A stretch of DNA of 64,000 nt from Lentzea sp. NEAU-D7 (lineage in GTDB: Bacteria > Actinomycetota > Actinomycetes > Mycobacteriales > Pseudonocardiaceae), in assembly GCF_026242055.1 (NCBI RefSeq), contig NZ_JAPJDL010000010.1, positions 1 to 64,000 on the forward strand, written 5' to 3'. This document shows, piece after piece, positions 1 through 8,672 of this stretch. The position numbers and the translations under genes are program-made. The notes under the pieces were generated by a model. The model had not been told where the DNA came from, did no database searches, and saw only the letters and a program-made list of their open reading frames with translations. How positions within the stretch are numbered: position 1 is the first letter of the stretch; the number at the start of each line of letters is the position of its first letter.

Positions 1-56
1 ACCGCGCAGCCCTGACCGCGCAGCCCTGACCGCGCAGCCCTGACCGCGCAGCCCTG
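1..56. repeat. 14-bp tandem repeat, four exact copies
   Basis: Four perfect head-to-tail copies of the unit ACCGCGCAGCCCTG, starting at the window edge, so the array may continue to the left. A fifth copy decays after eight bases. It lies in sequence with no convincing gene. Confidence 0.9.
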
Positions 57-471
57 ACCGCGCCCCGCTCAGCGCTCTCCCACAGGTGATCCGCTCAAGC
101 TATCCACCACATACTCCGCTCAGGCGACCCACCGCCGGCGATCCCTCGAGCCGTCCAACGCAAGCCGCCCACTGGCGGCGATCTGCCCAGGCCACTCACC
201 ACCGCCGATCCCCGCTGGCGATCCGCCGCTGGCGATCCGCCGCTGGCGATCCGCCGCTGGCGATCCGCTCAGGCGGCCCACCTCAAATGCGCCCCCAGGC
301 GCCGCAGCCGAACCGCCCCATCAAGCACTGCTCTCCCAAGCACTGCTCCCCGATCGCCACACCCAAAACGCAGCAACCCGGCTGCTCCCCACGCGCGCTT
401 CTGACTCCGCGGAGGTGGATGATCATGAAATCAGGACATCCACTAGACGCGCTCAAGCGTGGATCCGGACA
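57..471. other. Non-coding stretch left of the Lrp gene
   Basis: No supported gene. The open frames here are low-complexity Pro/Arg/Ser translations of short repeats with no ribosome binding site or family resemblance. The stretch contains the second 14-bp array at 213-268 and degenerate related words such as GGCGATCCGC and CCGCTCAGGCG. Confidence 0.6.
213..268. repeat. Second 14-bp tandem repeat, four exact copies
   Basis: Four perfect copies of CGCTGGCGATCCGC. The period and copy number are the same as in the array at 1-56, but the unit differs. Function is unknown. Confidence 0.9.
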
Positions 472-978
472 TCAATCACTCGTCCGAGTGAAGAGCTCGG
501 GCGACAGCGCCCGGTTGCGGACGTGGGAGGAGAACACGAGCGAGGTCGTCGTGTCGCCGTAGCGCTGCATCACCTCGACGAGTTCCTCCAGCTCGACCAT
601 CGACCGGCAGACGACCCGCAGCAGCCAGCAGTCGTCGCCGGTGACGTGGTCGGCGTCGAGGATCTGCGGCAGCACCAGGACCTGGGAGCGGAACCGCGGC
701 GTGTCGAGCGACCGCACCCGCACGCGCACGATCGACTCGATCGGCAGGCCCAGCCGTGAAGGGGACACGACCGCGGTGAAGCCCGTGATCACGCCCAGCG
801 ACTCGAGGCGCCGCACCCGTTCGGTCACCGCCGGCGCGGACAGCGAGACGACGCGGCCCAGCGCGCTGAACGACATGCGGCCGTCCTGCTGCAGCAGCGA
901 CAGGATCTTCCAGTCCACGGCGTCGAGTTCCACCTGGAAATCATAAGGAGAACGTCCCGAACGCCTGGACTTCCGCAT
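472..978 (-). CDS. Lrp/AsnC family transcriptional regulator
   Basis: A 168-aa regulator of the feast/famine (Lrp/AsnC) type. It has an N-terminal winged helix-turn-helix (about residues 12-60, with LDAVDWKILSLLQQDGRMSF and LSAPAVTERVRRLESLGVI) followed by a RAM/AsnC ligand-binding domain. Such proteins sense amino acids or related small molecules and usually repress themselves and a neighbour. The start is placed at the internal ATG at 978, because the longer frame to 1026 would run into the divergent rhodanese gene starting at 1014. The 35-bp divergent spacer suggests it may control that gene. The ligand cannot be read from the sequence. Confidence 0.85.
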   Translation of the reverse strand: MRKSRRSGRSPYDFQVELDAVDWKILSLLQQDGRMSFSALGRVVSLSAPAVTERVRRLESLGVITGFTAVVSPSRLGLPIESIVRVRVRSLDTPRFRSQVLVLPQILDADHVTGDDCWLLRVVCRSMVELEELVEVMQRYGDTTTSLVFSSHVRNRALSPELFTRTSD

Positions 979-1013
979 GTCCGAACTGGAGCGGTCCAAG
1001 CAGGATCGAAGGC

Positions 1014-1445
1014 ATGACGAACGCACTGCGCTTCCCCGCCGCCGACCCGCACGCCGCTGCCGCCCACTTCGCCGCCGAGCTCGCGTTCGAGGCCGATCCC
1101 GACGACGTGCACCGCGACATGCAGGACGGCAACGTCCGGGGCTACGTCCTCGTGGAGACGCGCGCTCCGGAGGCGTTCGCGCAGGCTCGCATCCCCGGCG
1201 CGATCAACCTGCCCTACCGCGACCTGCCGGAGCGGCTCGACCTCGATCCGGACCTCGTCTACATCTGCTACTGCGAGAGCTTCCAGTGCAATGCGGCGAC
1301 CAAGGGCGCCCTCGCGCTCGCGCAGCGGGGGTACCGCGTCAAGCGGCTCTCGGGCGGCATCACGGCCTGGCGGGAGGCCGGTTATCCGGTCGAGTCGGAC
1401 CAGTTCGCCGCAGCGGGCGTATCCAAGGTCGCGTGTCATTGCTGA
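1014..1445 (+). CDS. Rhodanese-like domain protein
   Basis: A 143-aa single-domain rhodanese. The mid-region has the characteristic loop (YVLVETRAPEAFAQARIPGA followed by INLPYRDLP). The active-site region has cysteines in CYCESFQCNAATKGA and then LSGGITAWREAGYPVE, the usual rhodanese C-terminal end. The family carries persulfide sulfur on the active cysteine; the acceptor here is unknown. It is divergent from the Lrp-type regulator, and the 35-bp gap makes regulation by that protein likely. An extra CHC at the C-terminus could bind metal or be redox active. Confidence 0.85.
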   Translation: MTNALRFPAADPHAAAAHFAAELAFEADPDDVHRDMQDGNVRGYVLVETRAPEAFAQARIPGAINLPYRDLPERLDLDPDLVYICYCESFQCNAATKGALALAQRGYRVKRLSGGITAWREAGYPVESDQFAAAGVSKVACHC

Positions 1446-1470
1446 CCTCGTCCGACATAGGCTCAACCGC

Positions 1471-2226
1471 GTGAACGCACCACGCCTGCTCGTCCTGCAG
1501 CCCTCGCAGTCAGACCCGCTGGCCAAGCTCGGGGACTGGCTCGAGGCCGAAGGCATCGACCTCCACCTCGTGGCGCTCAAGGACGAGCCCGCGCCGGAGA
1601 ACCTCGACGGCTACCAGGGCGTCGTCTGTCTCGGTGGCGAGATGGGCGCGCTCGACGACCTCGACCACCCGTGGCTCGCGGACGCCCGCCGGCTGCTGTC
1701 GAGCGCTGTGTCGAAGCGGCTGCCCACCCTCGCGATCTGCCTCGGTGCGCAGCTGCTCGCGGCCGCCACCGGTGGTCAGGTCCGCAAGGGACCGCAGGGG
1801 CCCGAGGTCGGGGTGCTGCTGGTGGCGAAGCGCGACGCCGCGGCCGGCGACCCGCTGTTCGCGGACCTGCCGTTCACGCCGGACGTGCTGCAGTTCCACA
1901 ACGACGAGGTGCACCTGCTGCCGCCCGGCGCGGAGCACCTCGCGGCGTCCCCGAAATATCCGAATCAGGCGTTCCGTGTCGGGGAGAGCGCTTACGGCCT
2001 CCAGTTCCACATCGAGACGACGCCGGAAATCGTCTTGAACTGGGCCGCCAAAGATCCTGAATCGGCTTCGTGTGCGCGAGCTCACCACTTCGACCAGGAG
2101 TTCCTCGAGCAGGCGCACCGCGACTTCGAAGAGGTGTGGCAGCCGTTCGTCGGCCGATTCGCGAAACTCGTTCGGGGAGAACTGTTGCCGGCGATGGGCT
2201 CAGGGACACAACTTCCGCTGGTGTGA
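1471..2226 (+). CDS. Class I glutamine amidotransferase family protein
   Basis: A 251-aa stand-alone class I glutaminase (GATase1). It has the nucleophile loop AICLGAQLLAAATGG near residue 90 and the catalytic-triad histidine in LQFHIETTPE near residue 180. Similar free-standing members resemble GuaA-like amidotransferases and gamma-glutamyl hydrolases. The partner or acceptor amine is not evident. The GTG at 1471 was chosen because family proteins begin with this strand (RLLVLQPS); the frame open further upstream overlaps the rhodanese gene and reads as Arg/Ser-rich shadow. It lies 25 bp after the rhodanese stop, so co-transcription is plausible. Confidence 0.82.
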   Translation: MNAPRLLVLQPSQSDPLAKLGDWLEAEGIDLHLVALKDEPAPENLDGYQGVVCLGGEMGALDDLDHPWLADARRLLSSAVSKRLPTLAICLGAQLLAAATGGQVRKGPQGPEVGVLLVAKRDAAAGDPLFADLPFTPDVLQFHNDEVHLLPPGAEHLAASPKYPNQAFRVGESAYGLQFHIETTPEIVLNWAAKDPESASCARAHHFDQEFLEQAHRDFEEVWQPFVGRFAKLVRGELLPAMGSGTQLPLV

Positions 2227-2312
2227 CGTTACTTTCGTAGGTTTTAAGACATCCTCCGTTGGCGGTACCGTAATCTCCTGGACAGCTTGTTCGATCCAGC
2301 CGGAGGATCACT

Positions 2313-3446
2313 GTGGATCCCGCTCTTGTGGTGATCATCGTCGTCATCACCGCTCTCATCTTCGATTTCACCAACGGGTTCCACGACACGGCCAACGCCA
2401 TGGCCACCTCCATCGCCACGGGTGCGTTGAAGCCCCGCACGGCGGTCGCGCTGTCGGCGGTTCTCAACCTCGTGGGCGCCTTCCTCTCCGTGGAGGTCGC
2501 CAAGACCATCTCCGGCGGCATCGTCGACGACGCGCAGATCACGCCCGCCATCATCTTCGGCGGGCTGGTCGGCGCGATCATGTGGAACCTCGTCACCTGG
2601 TACGTCGGCCTGCCGTCGAGCTCGTCGCACGCCTTGTTCGGCGGCCTGATCGGTGCGGCCTGGGTCGCGTCCGGTGTGGACGCCATCCACTTCGCCAAGG
2701 TCGTCGACAAGGTCCTGGTGCCCGCGATCGTCGCGCCACTGGTCGCCGGGCTGGTCGCGGCCATCGCCACGATCGTCGTCTACCGGCTCAAGAAGGCGGC
2801 GGACCCGCGCGTCGCGCACACCGGCTTCAAGGTCGGCCAGGTCGCGTCCGCCTCGCTCGTCTCCCTCGCGCACGGCACGAACGACGCGCAGAAGACCATG
2901 GGCATCATCACGCTCGCGCTGATCACGTCCGGTTCGCTCGCTCCCGGCTCCGGCCCGCCCACCTGGGTGATCGTCAGCGCCGGTCTCGCGATCGCGGCGG
3001 GCACGTACCTCGGCGGCTGGCGCATCACGCACACGCTGGGCCGCGGCCTGACGACCATCGAGCCCGCGCAGGGCTTCGCGGCGCAGACCTCGACGGCCAC
3101 GGCGATCCTCGCGTCGTCGCACCTCGGCTTCGCACTGTCCACCACGCACGTCGCGTCCGGCGGCATCATGGGCTCCGGCCTCGGCCGCGACCGCAACGGC
3201 GTCAACTGGGGCACCATGGGCAAGATGGCGGCCGGCTGGCTGTTCACGCTGCCCGCCGCCGGCATCGTCGGAGCGCTCGCGGGCAAGTGGGCGTCGACCG
3301 GCACCGTCGGCATCATCGGCGTCGCCACCATCGGCATCGTGGTGTCGCTCGGCATCTGGATCATGGCGCGCCGTGAGCCGGTCAAGCCGGAGCACATCGT
3401 CGACGAGGTCGCGGCGCAGGCCGAGCTGCACAAGGTGGCGGCATGA
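2313..3446 (+). CDS. pit: Low-affinity inorganic phosphate transporter (Pit family)
   Basis: A 377-aa integral membrane symporter of the PiT family. It has about ten hydrophobic segments and both copies of the family signature: near the N-terminus (FDFTNGFHDTANAMATSIAT) and in the second half (SLAHGTNDAQKTMGI). These Asn/Asp/Thr-rich motifs bind phosphate and the coupling cation (metal-phosphate/H+ symport in bacteria). The GTG start is preceded by GGAGGA at 2303. The downstream 61-aa membrane protein overlaps by ATGA, indicating one operon. No clear PHO box was found in the 86-bp leader. Confidence 0.93.
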   Translation: MDPALVVIIVVITALIFDFTNGFHDTANAMATSIATGALKPRTAVALSAVLNLVGAFLSVEVAKTISGGIVDDAQITPAIIFGGLVGAIMWNLVTWYVGLPSSSSHALFGGLIGAAWVASGVDAIHFAKVVDKVLVPAIVAPLVAGLVAAIATIVVYRLKKAADPRVAHTGFKVGQVASASLVSLAHGTNDAQKTMGIITLALITSGSLAPGSGPPTWVIVSAGLAIAAGTYLGGWRITHTLGRGLTTIEPAQGFAAQTSTATAILASSHLGFALSTTHVASGGIMGSGLGRDRNGVNWGTMGKMAAGWLFTLPAAGIVGALAGKWASTGTVGIIGVATIGIVVSLGIWIMARREPVKPEHIVDEVAAQAELHKVAA

Positions 3447-3628
3447 AGGTCGACTGGACGGCGCTTCTCCAGGTCTTCGGCGCCACGCTGCTGGTCACGG
3501 TTCTGGTCGTGACGTTGTTCGTCGTCGGCATCCGCGCACTGTCGGGTGACAAGAAGGTGCCCGCGTACGCGAGCTTCGCCGGTTGCGTCGCCGTCGTGCT
3601 CTACGGACTCTCACTGATCGTCTTCTAG
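3443..3628 (+). CDS. Small membrane protein paired with Pit
   Basis: A 61-aa protein whose ATG overlaps the pit stop codon (ATGA), so the two are translationally coupled. It has two hydrophobic segments (about residues 9-32 and 43-60) separated by a short basic loop. Small two-helix proteins often follow actinobacterial pit genes. A role as an accessory subunit is inferred only from the coupling. Confidence 0.75.
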   Translation: MKVDWTALLQVFGATLLVTVLVVTLFVVGIRALSGDKKVPAYASFAGCVAVVLYGLSLIVF

Positions 3629-3657
3629 CCGTGTGAGGGCATTAGGGTTGGCTCACG

Positions 3658-6558
3658 ATGAGCGAACCAGTGCGCCACGCGTCACCAGCAAGATTCGGGC
3701 TCACCGAACCGCGCAGCGAGGAAGTGCTGCGCGGCCTCGGCCTGTGGGCCGACCGCCGGCCCACCGAGGGCTCCGAAGCGGTGTTGTCCGCGTTGTCCCG
3801 CTGCCCCGATCCGGACCTCGCGCTGCGCGGCTTGGAACGCCTCCAAGCTGTCGCCGACTGGGATGCCCTGTCGGCCGCGCTGCACAAGGACGTCGTGGTG
3901 CGCGGGCGTCTGCTCGCGGTGCTCGGCTCGTCCACCGCGCTCTCGGACTTCCTCGTCGCGAACCCCGGCCGGTGGCGTTCGCTGACCGACGAGGTCGACG
4001 TGTCGCTGGAGCTGGCGGACGGCGACGTGCTGCGCACGGAGTACCGGGCGAAGCTGCTGCTCGTTGCCGCGAACGACCTCGCGCACGTCGTTGAGCCCGA
4101 GCTGCCGTACGTCCCGTACGACACCGTGGCGGCGCAGCTGTCCGATCTGGCCGTGTCGGCGCTGAAGGCGTCGCTGAAGCTCGCGGCGGAGCGGGTGAAC
4201 GGCGCGGACCGCTGCCGGCTCGCGGTGATCGCGATGGGCAAGTGCGGCGCGAACGAGCTGAACTACGTGAGCGACGTCGACGTCGTGTTCGTCGCCGAGG
4301 GCGACCTGGGGGTGGCGACGCGGCTGGCCAGCACGATGATGCAGATCGCCGGTCAGTCGTGCTTCGAGGTCGACGCGGCGCTGCGGCCCGAGGGCAAGGC
4401 GGGCGCGCTGGTCCGCACGCTGGACGGGCACGCGTCGTACTACAAGAAGTGGGCGCGGACCTGGGAGTTCCAGGCGCTGCTGAAGGCACGGCCGGTCGCC
4501 GGTGACGCCGAGCTGGGGCAGGCGTACCTCGACGTCGTGCGACCCTACGTGTGGACGGCGGCCGAGCGCGAGAACTTCGTCGAGGACGTGCAGGCCATGC
4601 GGCGCCGGGTCGAGGACCACGTGCCGACCGGGCTCGCCGAACGCGAGTTGAAGCTCGGCCGCGGCGGTCTGCGCGACGTGGAGTTCGCGGTCCAGCTGCT
4701 GCAGCTCGTCCACGGGCGTTCCGACGAGGACCTGCGCATCCAGGCGACGACGGCCGCGCTGGCCGCGCTGGGCCAGGGCGGGTACGTCGGTCGCGAGGAC
4801 GCGGCGGAGTTCGGGCGCTCGTACCGGTTCCTGCGCACGCTGGAGCACCGGCTGCAGCTGCAGCGTTTACTGCGCACGCACCTGTTCCCGGCCGACGACG
4901 ACGCGACGGCGTTGCGGTGGCTGGCGCGTTCGGTGGGGCTCGCGGCGGACGGGCAGAAGTCCGAGGGGCAGGTGCTGCTCGCGGAGTTCCGCAAGCACGC
5001 CAACCAGGTCCGGCGGCTGCACGAGAAGCTGTTCTACCGGCCGCTGCTGCAGTCCGTCGCGGGCGTGCCGACCGAGGCGTTGCGGCTCACCACGAAGGAG
5101 GCCGTGGCTCGGCTGGCGGCGTTGGGGTACATGTCCGCGGACGGCGCGTTGCGGCACATCCAGGCGTTGACGCACGGGATGTCGCGGCGGGCCCGCATCC
5201 AGGGTGCCCTGTTGCCGGTGCTGCTCGACCTCTTCGCCGGCACGCCCGATCCGGACGGCGGGCTGCTCGCGTACCGGAAGGTGTCCGAAGCACTCGCGGA
5301 AACCCCCTGGTACCTGAGGCTTCTGCGTGACGAGGGCGCTGTCGTCCAACGGCTCGCCGTGCTGCTGGGCACGTCGCGCTTCGTGCCGGACCTGCTGGTG
5401 CGCGCGCCGGAGGTGATGCGGCTGCTCGCCGACACCGAGGCGCTGGTCGGCGGTGATCCGCACTCGATCGGGAAACCCCTGCGCAGCGCCGTTTCCCGGT
5501 ACGGCGACGCGGCGCGGGCGATCGCGGCGGCACGGTCGTTGCGGCGCCACGAGATGCTGCGGATCGCCGCGGCGGACCTGCTGGGCTTCATGCCGCTGGA
5601 GACGGTGTGCGTCTCGCTGTCCGAGGTGTGGGGTTCGGTGTTGCAGAGCGCTCTGGACGCGGCGGTGCGGTCGTCCGGCGAGTCCCTGGCGGCGGTGTCC
5701 GTGATCGGGATGGGCCGGCTCGGCGGGCACGAGCTCGGGTACGGCTCGGACGCGGACGTGATGTTCGTGTGCCGGCCGCACGAGGGCGTGTCCGACGCCG
5801 AGGCGGTGAAGTGGGCGAGCGGGGTCGTGGAGAAGATCCGGCGGCTGCTCGGCGCGCCGTCGCAGGACCCGCCGTTGCAGGTCGACGCGGACCTGCGGCC
5901 CGAGGGCAGGCAGGGGCCGCTGGTGCGGACGCTGGACTCCTACCGCGCGTACTACCGGCAGTGGGCCGAGCTCTGGGAGAAGCAGGCGCTGCTGCGCGCC
6001 CGGTTCATCGCGGGCGACGCCGCGCTGGGAGCCGACTTCGAGGAGCTGATCGAGCCGCTGCGGTACCCGGCCGCCGGTCTGGACGCGGCGTCCGTGCGGG
6101 AGATCCGGCGGATCAAGGCGCGGGTCGACGCGGAACGGCTGCCGCGCGGCGCCGATCCGGGCACGCACACCAAGCTCGGGCGCGGCGGGCTCGCGGACGT
6201 CGAGTGGACCGTGCAGTTGTTGCAGCTGCAACACTCCGGCGCGGTGCCCGGCCTGCGCACACCGTCCACAATGGCCGCCATGGGAGCGGCCGTCGAGGCC
6301 GGTCTGCTCGCCGCCGACGACGCCACCGCGCTGACCACCGCGTGGAACCTCGCGACGCAGGCGCGCAACGCCGTGATGCTGGTGAAGGGCAAGGCCTCTG
6401 ATCAACTGCCGACGTCCGGGCGTGACCTCGTCGCGGTCGCCTCGGTGATGGGCTACGCACCCGGTGGCGATCCGGGTGAGTTCCTGGAGGAGTACCGCAG
6501 GACCACTCGTCGTGCACGTGCGGTGGCGGAGCGTGTCTTCTACGGTGAGAAACCGTGA
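3658..6558 (+). CDS. glnE: Bifunctional glutamine-synthetase adenylyltransferase/deadenylase
   Basis: A 966-aa enzyme that adds and removes AMP on glutamine synthetase (GlnA) in response to nitrogen status. Two nucleotidyltransferase domains are visible. The N-terminal deadenylylase carries ELNYVSDVDVVFV (about residues 200-212) and the C-terminal adenylylase carries ELGYGSDADVMFV (about 690-702). Each is followed by a glutamine-synthetase adenylyltransferase helical domain (KLGRGGLRDVEFAVQLLQL, KLGRGGLADVEWTVQLLQL). Full length is normal for the family. A rare TTA leucine codon lies at 4867-4869. It overlaps the next gene by GTGA. The substrate glnA is 3 kb downstream on the other strand. 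Confidence 0.97.
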   Translation: MSEPVRHASPARFGLTEPRSEEVLRGLGLWADRRPTEGSEAVLSALSRCPDPDLALRGLERLQAVADWDALSAALHKDVVVRGRLLAVLGSSTALSDFLVANPGRWRSLTDEVDVSLELADGDVLRTEYRAKLLLVAANDLAHVVEPELPYVPYDTVAAQLSDLAVSALKASLKLAAERVNGADRCRLAVIAMGKCGANELNYVSDVDVVFVAEGDLGVATRLASTMMQIAGQSCFEVDAALRPEGKAGALVRTLDGHASYYKKWARTWEFQALLKARPVAGDAELGQAYLDVVRPYVWTAAERENFVEDVQAMRRRVEDHVPTGLAERELKLGRGGLRDVEFAVQLLQLVHGRSDEDLRIQATTAALAALGQGGYVGREDAAEFGRSYRFLRTLEHRLQLQRLLRTHLFPADDDATALRWLARSVGLAADGQKSEGQVLLAEFRKHANQVRRLHEKLFYRPLLQSVAGVPTEALRLTTKEAVARLAALGYMSADGALRHIQALTHGMSRRARIQGALLPVLLDLFAGTPDPDGGLLAYRKVSEALAETPWYLRLLRDEGAVVQRLAVLLGTSRFVPDLLVRAPEVMRLLADTEALVGGDPHSIGKPLRSAVSRYGDAARAIAAARSLRRHEMLRIAAADLLGFMPLETVCVSLSEVWGSVLQSALDAAVRSSGESLAAVSVIGMGRLGGHELGYGSDADVMFVCRPHEGVSDAEAVKWASGVVEKIRRLLGAPSQDPPLQVDADLRPEGRQGPLVRTLDSYRAYYRQWAELWEKQALLRARFIAGDAALGADFEELIEPLRYPAAGLDAASVREIRRIKARVDAERLPRGADPGTHTKLGRGGLADVEWTVQLLQLQHSGAVPGLRTPSTMAAMGAAVEAGLLAADDATALTTAWNLATQARNAVMLVKGKASDQLPTSGRDLVAVASVMGYAPGGDPGEFLEEYRRTTRRARAVAERVFYGEKP

Positions 6559-7487
6559 AAGCGATCGCGTACACCCGGTTCGGTGAAGCCGAGGTCATGT
6601 CGTTGCAGGAAGTGCCCGATCCGCTGGTCGGGCCCGATCACGTGCTGGTGGACGTGCGCGCGGCCGGGGTGAACCCGGTGGACTGCAAGATCAGAGCCGG
6701 GTACCTGCAGGGGCTGCTGCCGCACCACCTGCCGCTGATCCCCGGCTGGGACGTGGCGGGTGTGGTGCGGGCGGTCGGCATCGGCGTGTACGACTGGAAG
6801 CCGGGCGACGAGGTGCTCGCGTACGCGCGCAAGGACCACGTCCAGTTCGGCACCTGCGCCGAGTCGGTCTCGCTGCCGGACCGCATGATCGCGCGCAAAC
6901 CGTCCACCGTGGACTTCGTGACCGCGGGCGCGTTGCCGCTGGCGGGGCTGACGGCGCTGCAGTCGTTGAAGGCGGCCGGCATCGGTTCCGGCGACGTCGT
7001 CCTGGTGCACGCGGCCGCCGGTGGCGTCGGGCACCTCCAGGTGCAGATCGCGCGGGAACTGGGCGCCTCACGGGTGATCGGCACAGCGTCGCCGCGCAAC
7101 CACGACTTCGTGCGCTCGCTCGGCGCGGAACCGGTCGCCTACGGTGACGCGCTGGTCGACTCGGTCGCGGAGCTCGTCGGTGGCGACGGCCGGGTCGACG
7201 TGGTGGTCGACAACGCGGGAGGGCTCGCGTTCGACCAGTCGCTGCAGCTGGTGCGCGACCGGGCGCGGATGACGTCCATTGTGGATGGAGCACGGGCGCG
7301 GGAGAACGGCGTGGTCAACACCTGGGCGCGGCCTGACGCCGGGCAGACGCAGTGGCTGGTGGACCTGGTCGCGGCCGGGAAGCTGCGCGTCGAGGTGCAG
7401 CAGACTTTTCCGTTGGCGGAGGCCGTGAAGGCGCACAAGCTGCTCGAAGGTGGCCATGTGCGAGGAAAAGTTGTACTGACCGTCTGA
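6555..7487 (+). CDS. MDR-family NADP-dependent oxidoreductase (quinone reductase-like)
   Basis: A 310-aa medium-chain dehydrogenase/reductase. It has a GroES-like N-terminal domain (MKAIAYTRFGEAEVMSLQEV; later AAGVNPVDCKIRAG) and a Rossmann domain with VLVHAAAGGVGHLQVQIARE around residue 155. The structural and catalytic zinc cysteines of alcohol dehydrogenases are absent, so it belongs to the zinc-free quinone oxidoreductase/enoyl reductase branch. Its GTG overlaps the glnE stop, so it is co-transcribed with glnE, although no functional link is known. Substrate is unknown. Confidence 0.88.
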   Translation: MKAIAYTRFGEAEVMSLQEVPDPLVGPDHVLVDVRAAGVNPVDCKIRAGYLQGLLPHHLPLIPGWDVAGVVRAVGIGVYDWKPGDEVLAYARKDHVQFGTCAESVSLPDRMIARKPSTVDFVTAGALPLAGLTALQSLKAAGIGSGDVVLVHAAAGGVGHLQVQIARELGASRVIGTASPRNHDFVRSLGAEPVAYGDALVDSVAELVGGDGRVDVVVDNAGGLAFDQSLQLVRDRARMTSIVDGARARENGVVNTWARPDAGQTQWLVDLVAAGKLRVEVQQTFPLAEAVKAHKLLEGGHVRGKVVLTV

Positions 7488-7506
7488 AATCTTCAGGTAT
7501 TTCTTC

Positions 7507-7545
7507 AGGTTCGGGGGCGCACCTCGCGGTGTGCCCCCGAACCTG
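7507..7545. terminator. Bidirectional terminator hairpin
   Basis: A 16-bp stem (AGGTTCGGGGGCGCAC paired with its complement, one G-U pair) with a 6-base loop. It lies between the convergent oxidoreductase and the 77-aa gene. Confidence 0.75.
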
Positions 7546-7552
7546 GAACTGC

Positions 7553-7786
7553 TCAGTCCTCGTCGGAGTCGGGGTCCACCGCCGGAGCGCTGGTGTAGAT
7601 CTCGACCACCCACTCCTCCTCCAACGCTTCCGCGTCGTCGGTGTCGGGCACGAGCCGGTTGTAGACGCGGACACCGAGGTCGAGCACGTCAGCGGCCTGG
7701 ACCGCTTCGAGAGCATCGGGTGCCGAGTCGAAGATGTGGGTGGTGAGCAGCTGCGGAGCCGTGAATTCGGCGACATCTTGAGACAC
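7553..7786 (-). CDS. Small acidic hypothetical protein
   Basis: A 77-aa acidic protein (about a quarter Asp/Glu, with an Asp/Glu-rich C-terminus) with no membrane segment. I do not recognise a family. It is convergent with the oxidoreductase gene, with a shared hairpin between them. The ATG at 7786 follows a short promoter region. Codon use fits the host. Confidence 0.6.
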   Translation of the reverse strand: MSQDVAEFTAPQLLTTHIFDSAPDALEAVQAADVLDLGVRVYNRLVPDTDDAEALEEEWVVEIYTSAPAVDPDSDED

Positions 7787-7885
7787 GCGCGGACCCTAGC
7801 GCATTGACGTTTCACCCAATCGAGATGAGACTGGGCGCGCTCAGTGGGGGAGCTGTGGTTCGTCGGGGGTCTAGCAGAGGAAGTC

Positions 7886-8461
7886 ATGCAGCATCGCAGG
7901 GTCACGCGCCGAGGAAAGACCGTGATCGCCATCGCGGGCGTGGCTGCCGGTGTGCTCGCACTACTCGGTGTGATCGAGTATGCACTGAGTGGCAACAACT
8001 CCGCCGCGCAGCCCAACGTCACCGCCACGACGACTACGTCGAACGGTGTCGAAACCCCTGATGGCGCACTGGAAACGACAGAGCCGTCAGCGGAAGTGAA
8101 GGTCACCACGGGCTCGTTCAAGCAACAGCGCGGCATGCTGACCGTCGAGGTCACTCGCGTGGAAGCCGCGAACGGCCGCGTGAAGCTCTTCGTGACGGCC
8201 ACGAACGCCTCCCAAGCCAGGATGACCCTCCCCGTGGTCGGCATCGCCGTTGTGGACGATCTGAACCGCACCTACGCGGCGTCGAGCAGCAAGTGGGACG
8301 GTCTCGTCACCCAGGGCACCACCACCTCGGGCACCGTCGTGCTCGACGAGAAGCTCGGCACGGGTGTGAACTCGCTCACTCTGACGTTCTCGTCGATCTC
8401 CGGCCAGTTCGCCCCGACGGGCGCCGCGATCACGATCGCGGGAATCCCGCTGCCGAAGTGA
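7886..8461 (+). CDS. Membrane-anchored extracellular protein with DUF4352-like domain
   Basis: A 191-aa protein. It has a short basic N-terminus and one hydrophobic helix (about residues 12-32), then a Thr/Ser-rich linker (residues 37-65) and a beta-rich C-terminal domain (about 75-190). That domain ends in a pattern (SLTLTFSSISGQF) resembling the immunoglobulin-like DUF4352 fold found on actinobacterial surface proteins. The start at ATG 7886 is preceded by AGAGGAAG; an in-frame ATG at 7844 would add 14 residues before the positive stretch. It is likely exported and tethered. Ligand is unknown. Confidence 0.65.
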   Translation: MQHRRVTRRGKTVIAIAGVAAGVLALLGVIEYALSGNNSAAQPNVTATTTTSNGVETPDGALETTEPSAEVKVTTGSFKQQRGMLTVEVTRVEAANGRVKLFVTATNASQARMTLPVVGIAVVDDLNRTYAASSSKWDGLVTQGTTTSGTVVLDEKLGTGVNSLTLTFSSISGQFAPTGAAITIAGIPLPK

Positions 8462-8491
8462 TTTCCCGGCGGCACCGGGTACGCCTGATGC

Positions 8492-8653
8492 ATGACGCAA
8501 CGCGGAAGTGACCAGCACGGGTTCGCCAAGGACGACCACCTGAAGAAGGAGGTCGAGAACGAGCTGCGTGCCAACGGACCGACGCGCTCAGAGCCCTGGC
8601 GTGAGCCGGAGATGCTGGAGCCGGACGAAAATCCCGAGGAATCACGCGGCTAG
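8492..8653 (+). CDS. Small conserved actinobacterial protein
   Basis: A 53-aa hydrophilic protein starting MTQRGSDQHGFAKDDHLKKE and containing the patch RSEPWREPE followed by an acidic tail. The HG..KDD.LK.E and WREPE pattern matches, from memory, a short family common in actinobacteria with no assigned function. It lies between the anchored protein gene and the NADAR gene on the same strand. Its stop at 8653 is 19 bp before the NADAR start. Confidence 0.6.
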   Translation: MTQRGSDQHGFAKDDHLKKEVENELRANGPTRSEPWREPEMLEPDENPEESRG

Positions 8654-8672
8654 GTGGCTAGCCTGGCGCCTT

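Noticed and set aside
213-268. Possible CRISPR array
   Set aside because: The 14-bp units have no spacers and are directly adjacent.
86-562. Open frame over the left repeats
   Set aside because: Translation is low-complexity Pro/Arg/Ser from the 14-bp arrays and overlaps the Lrp gene end.
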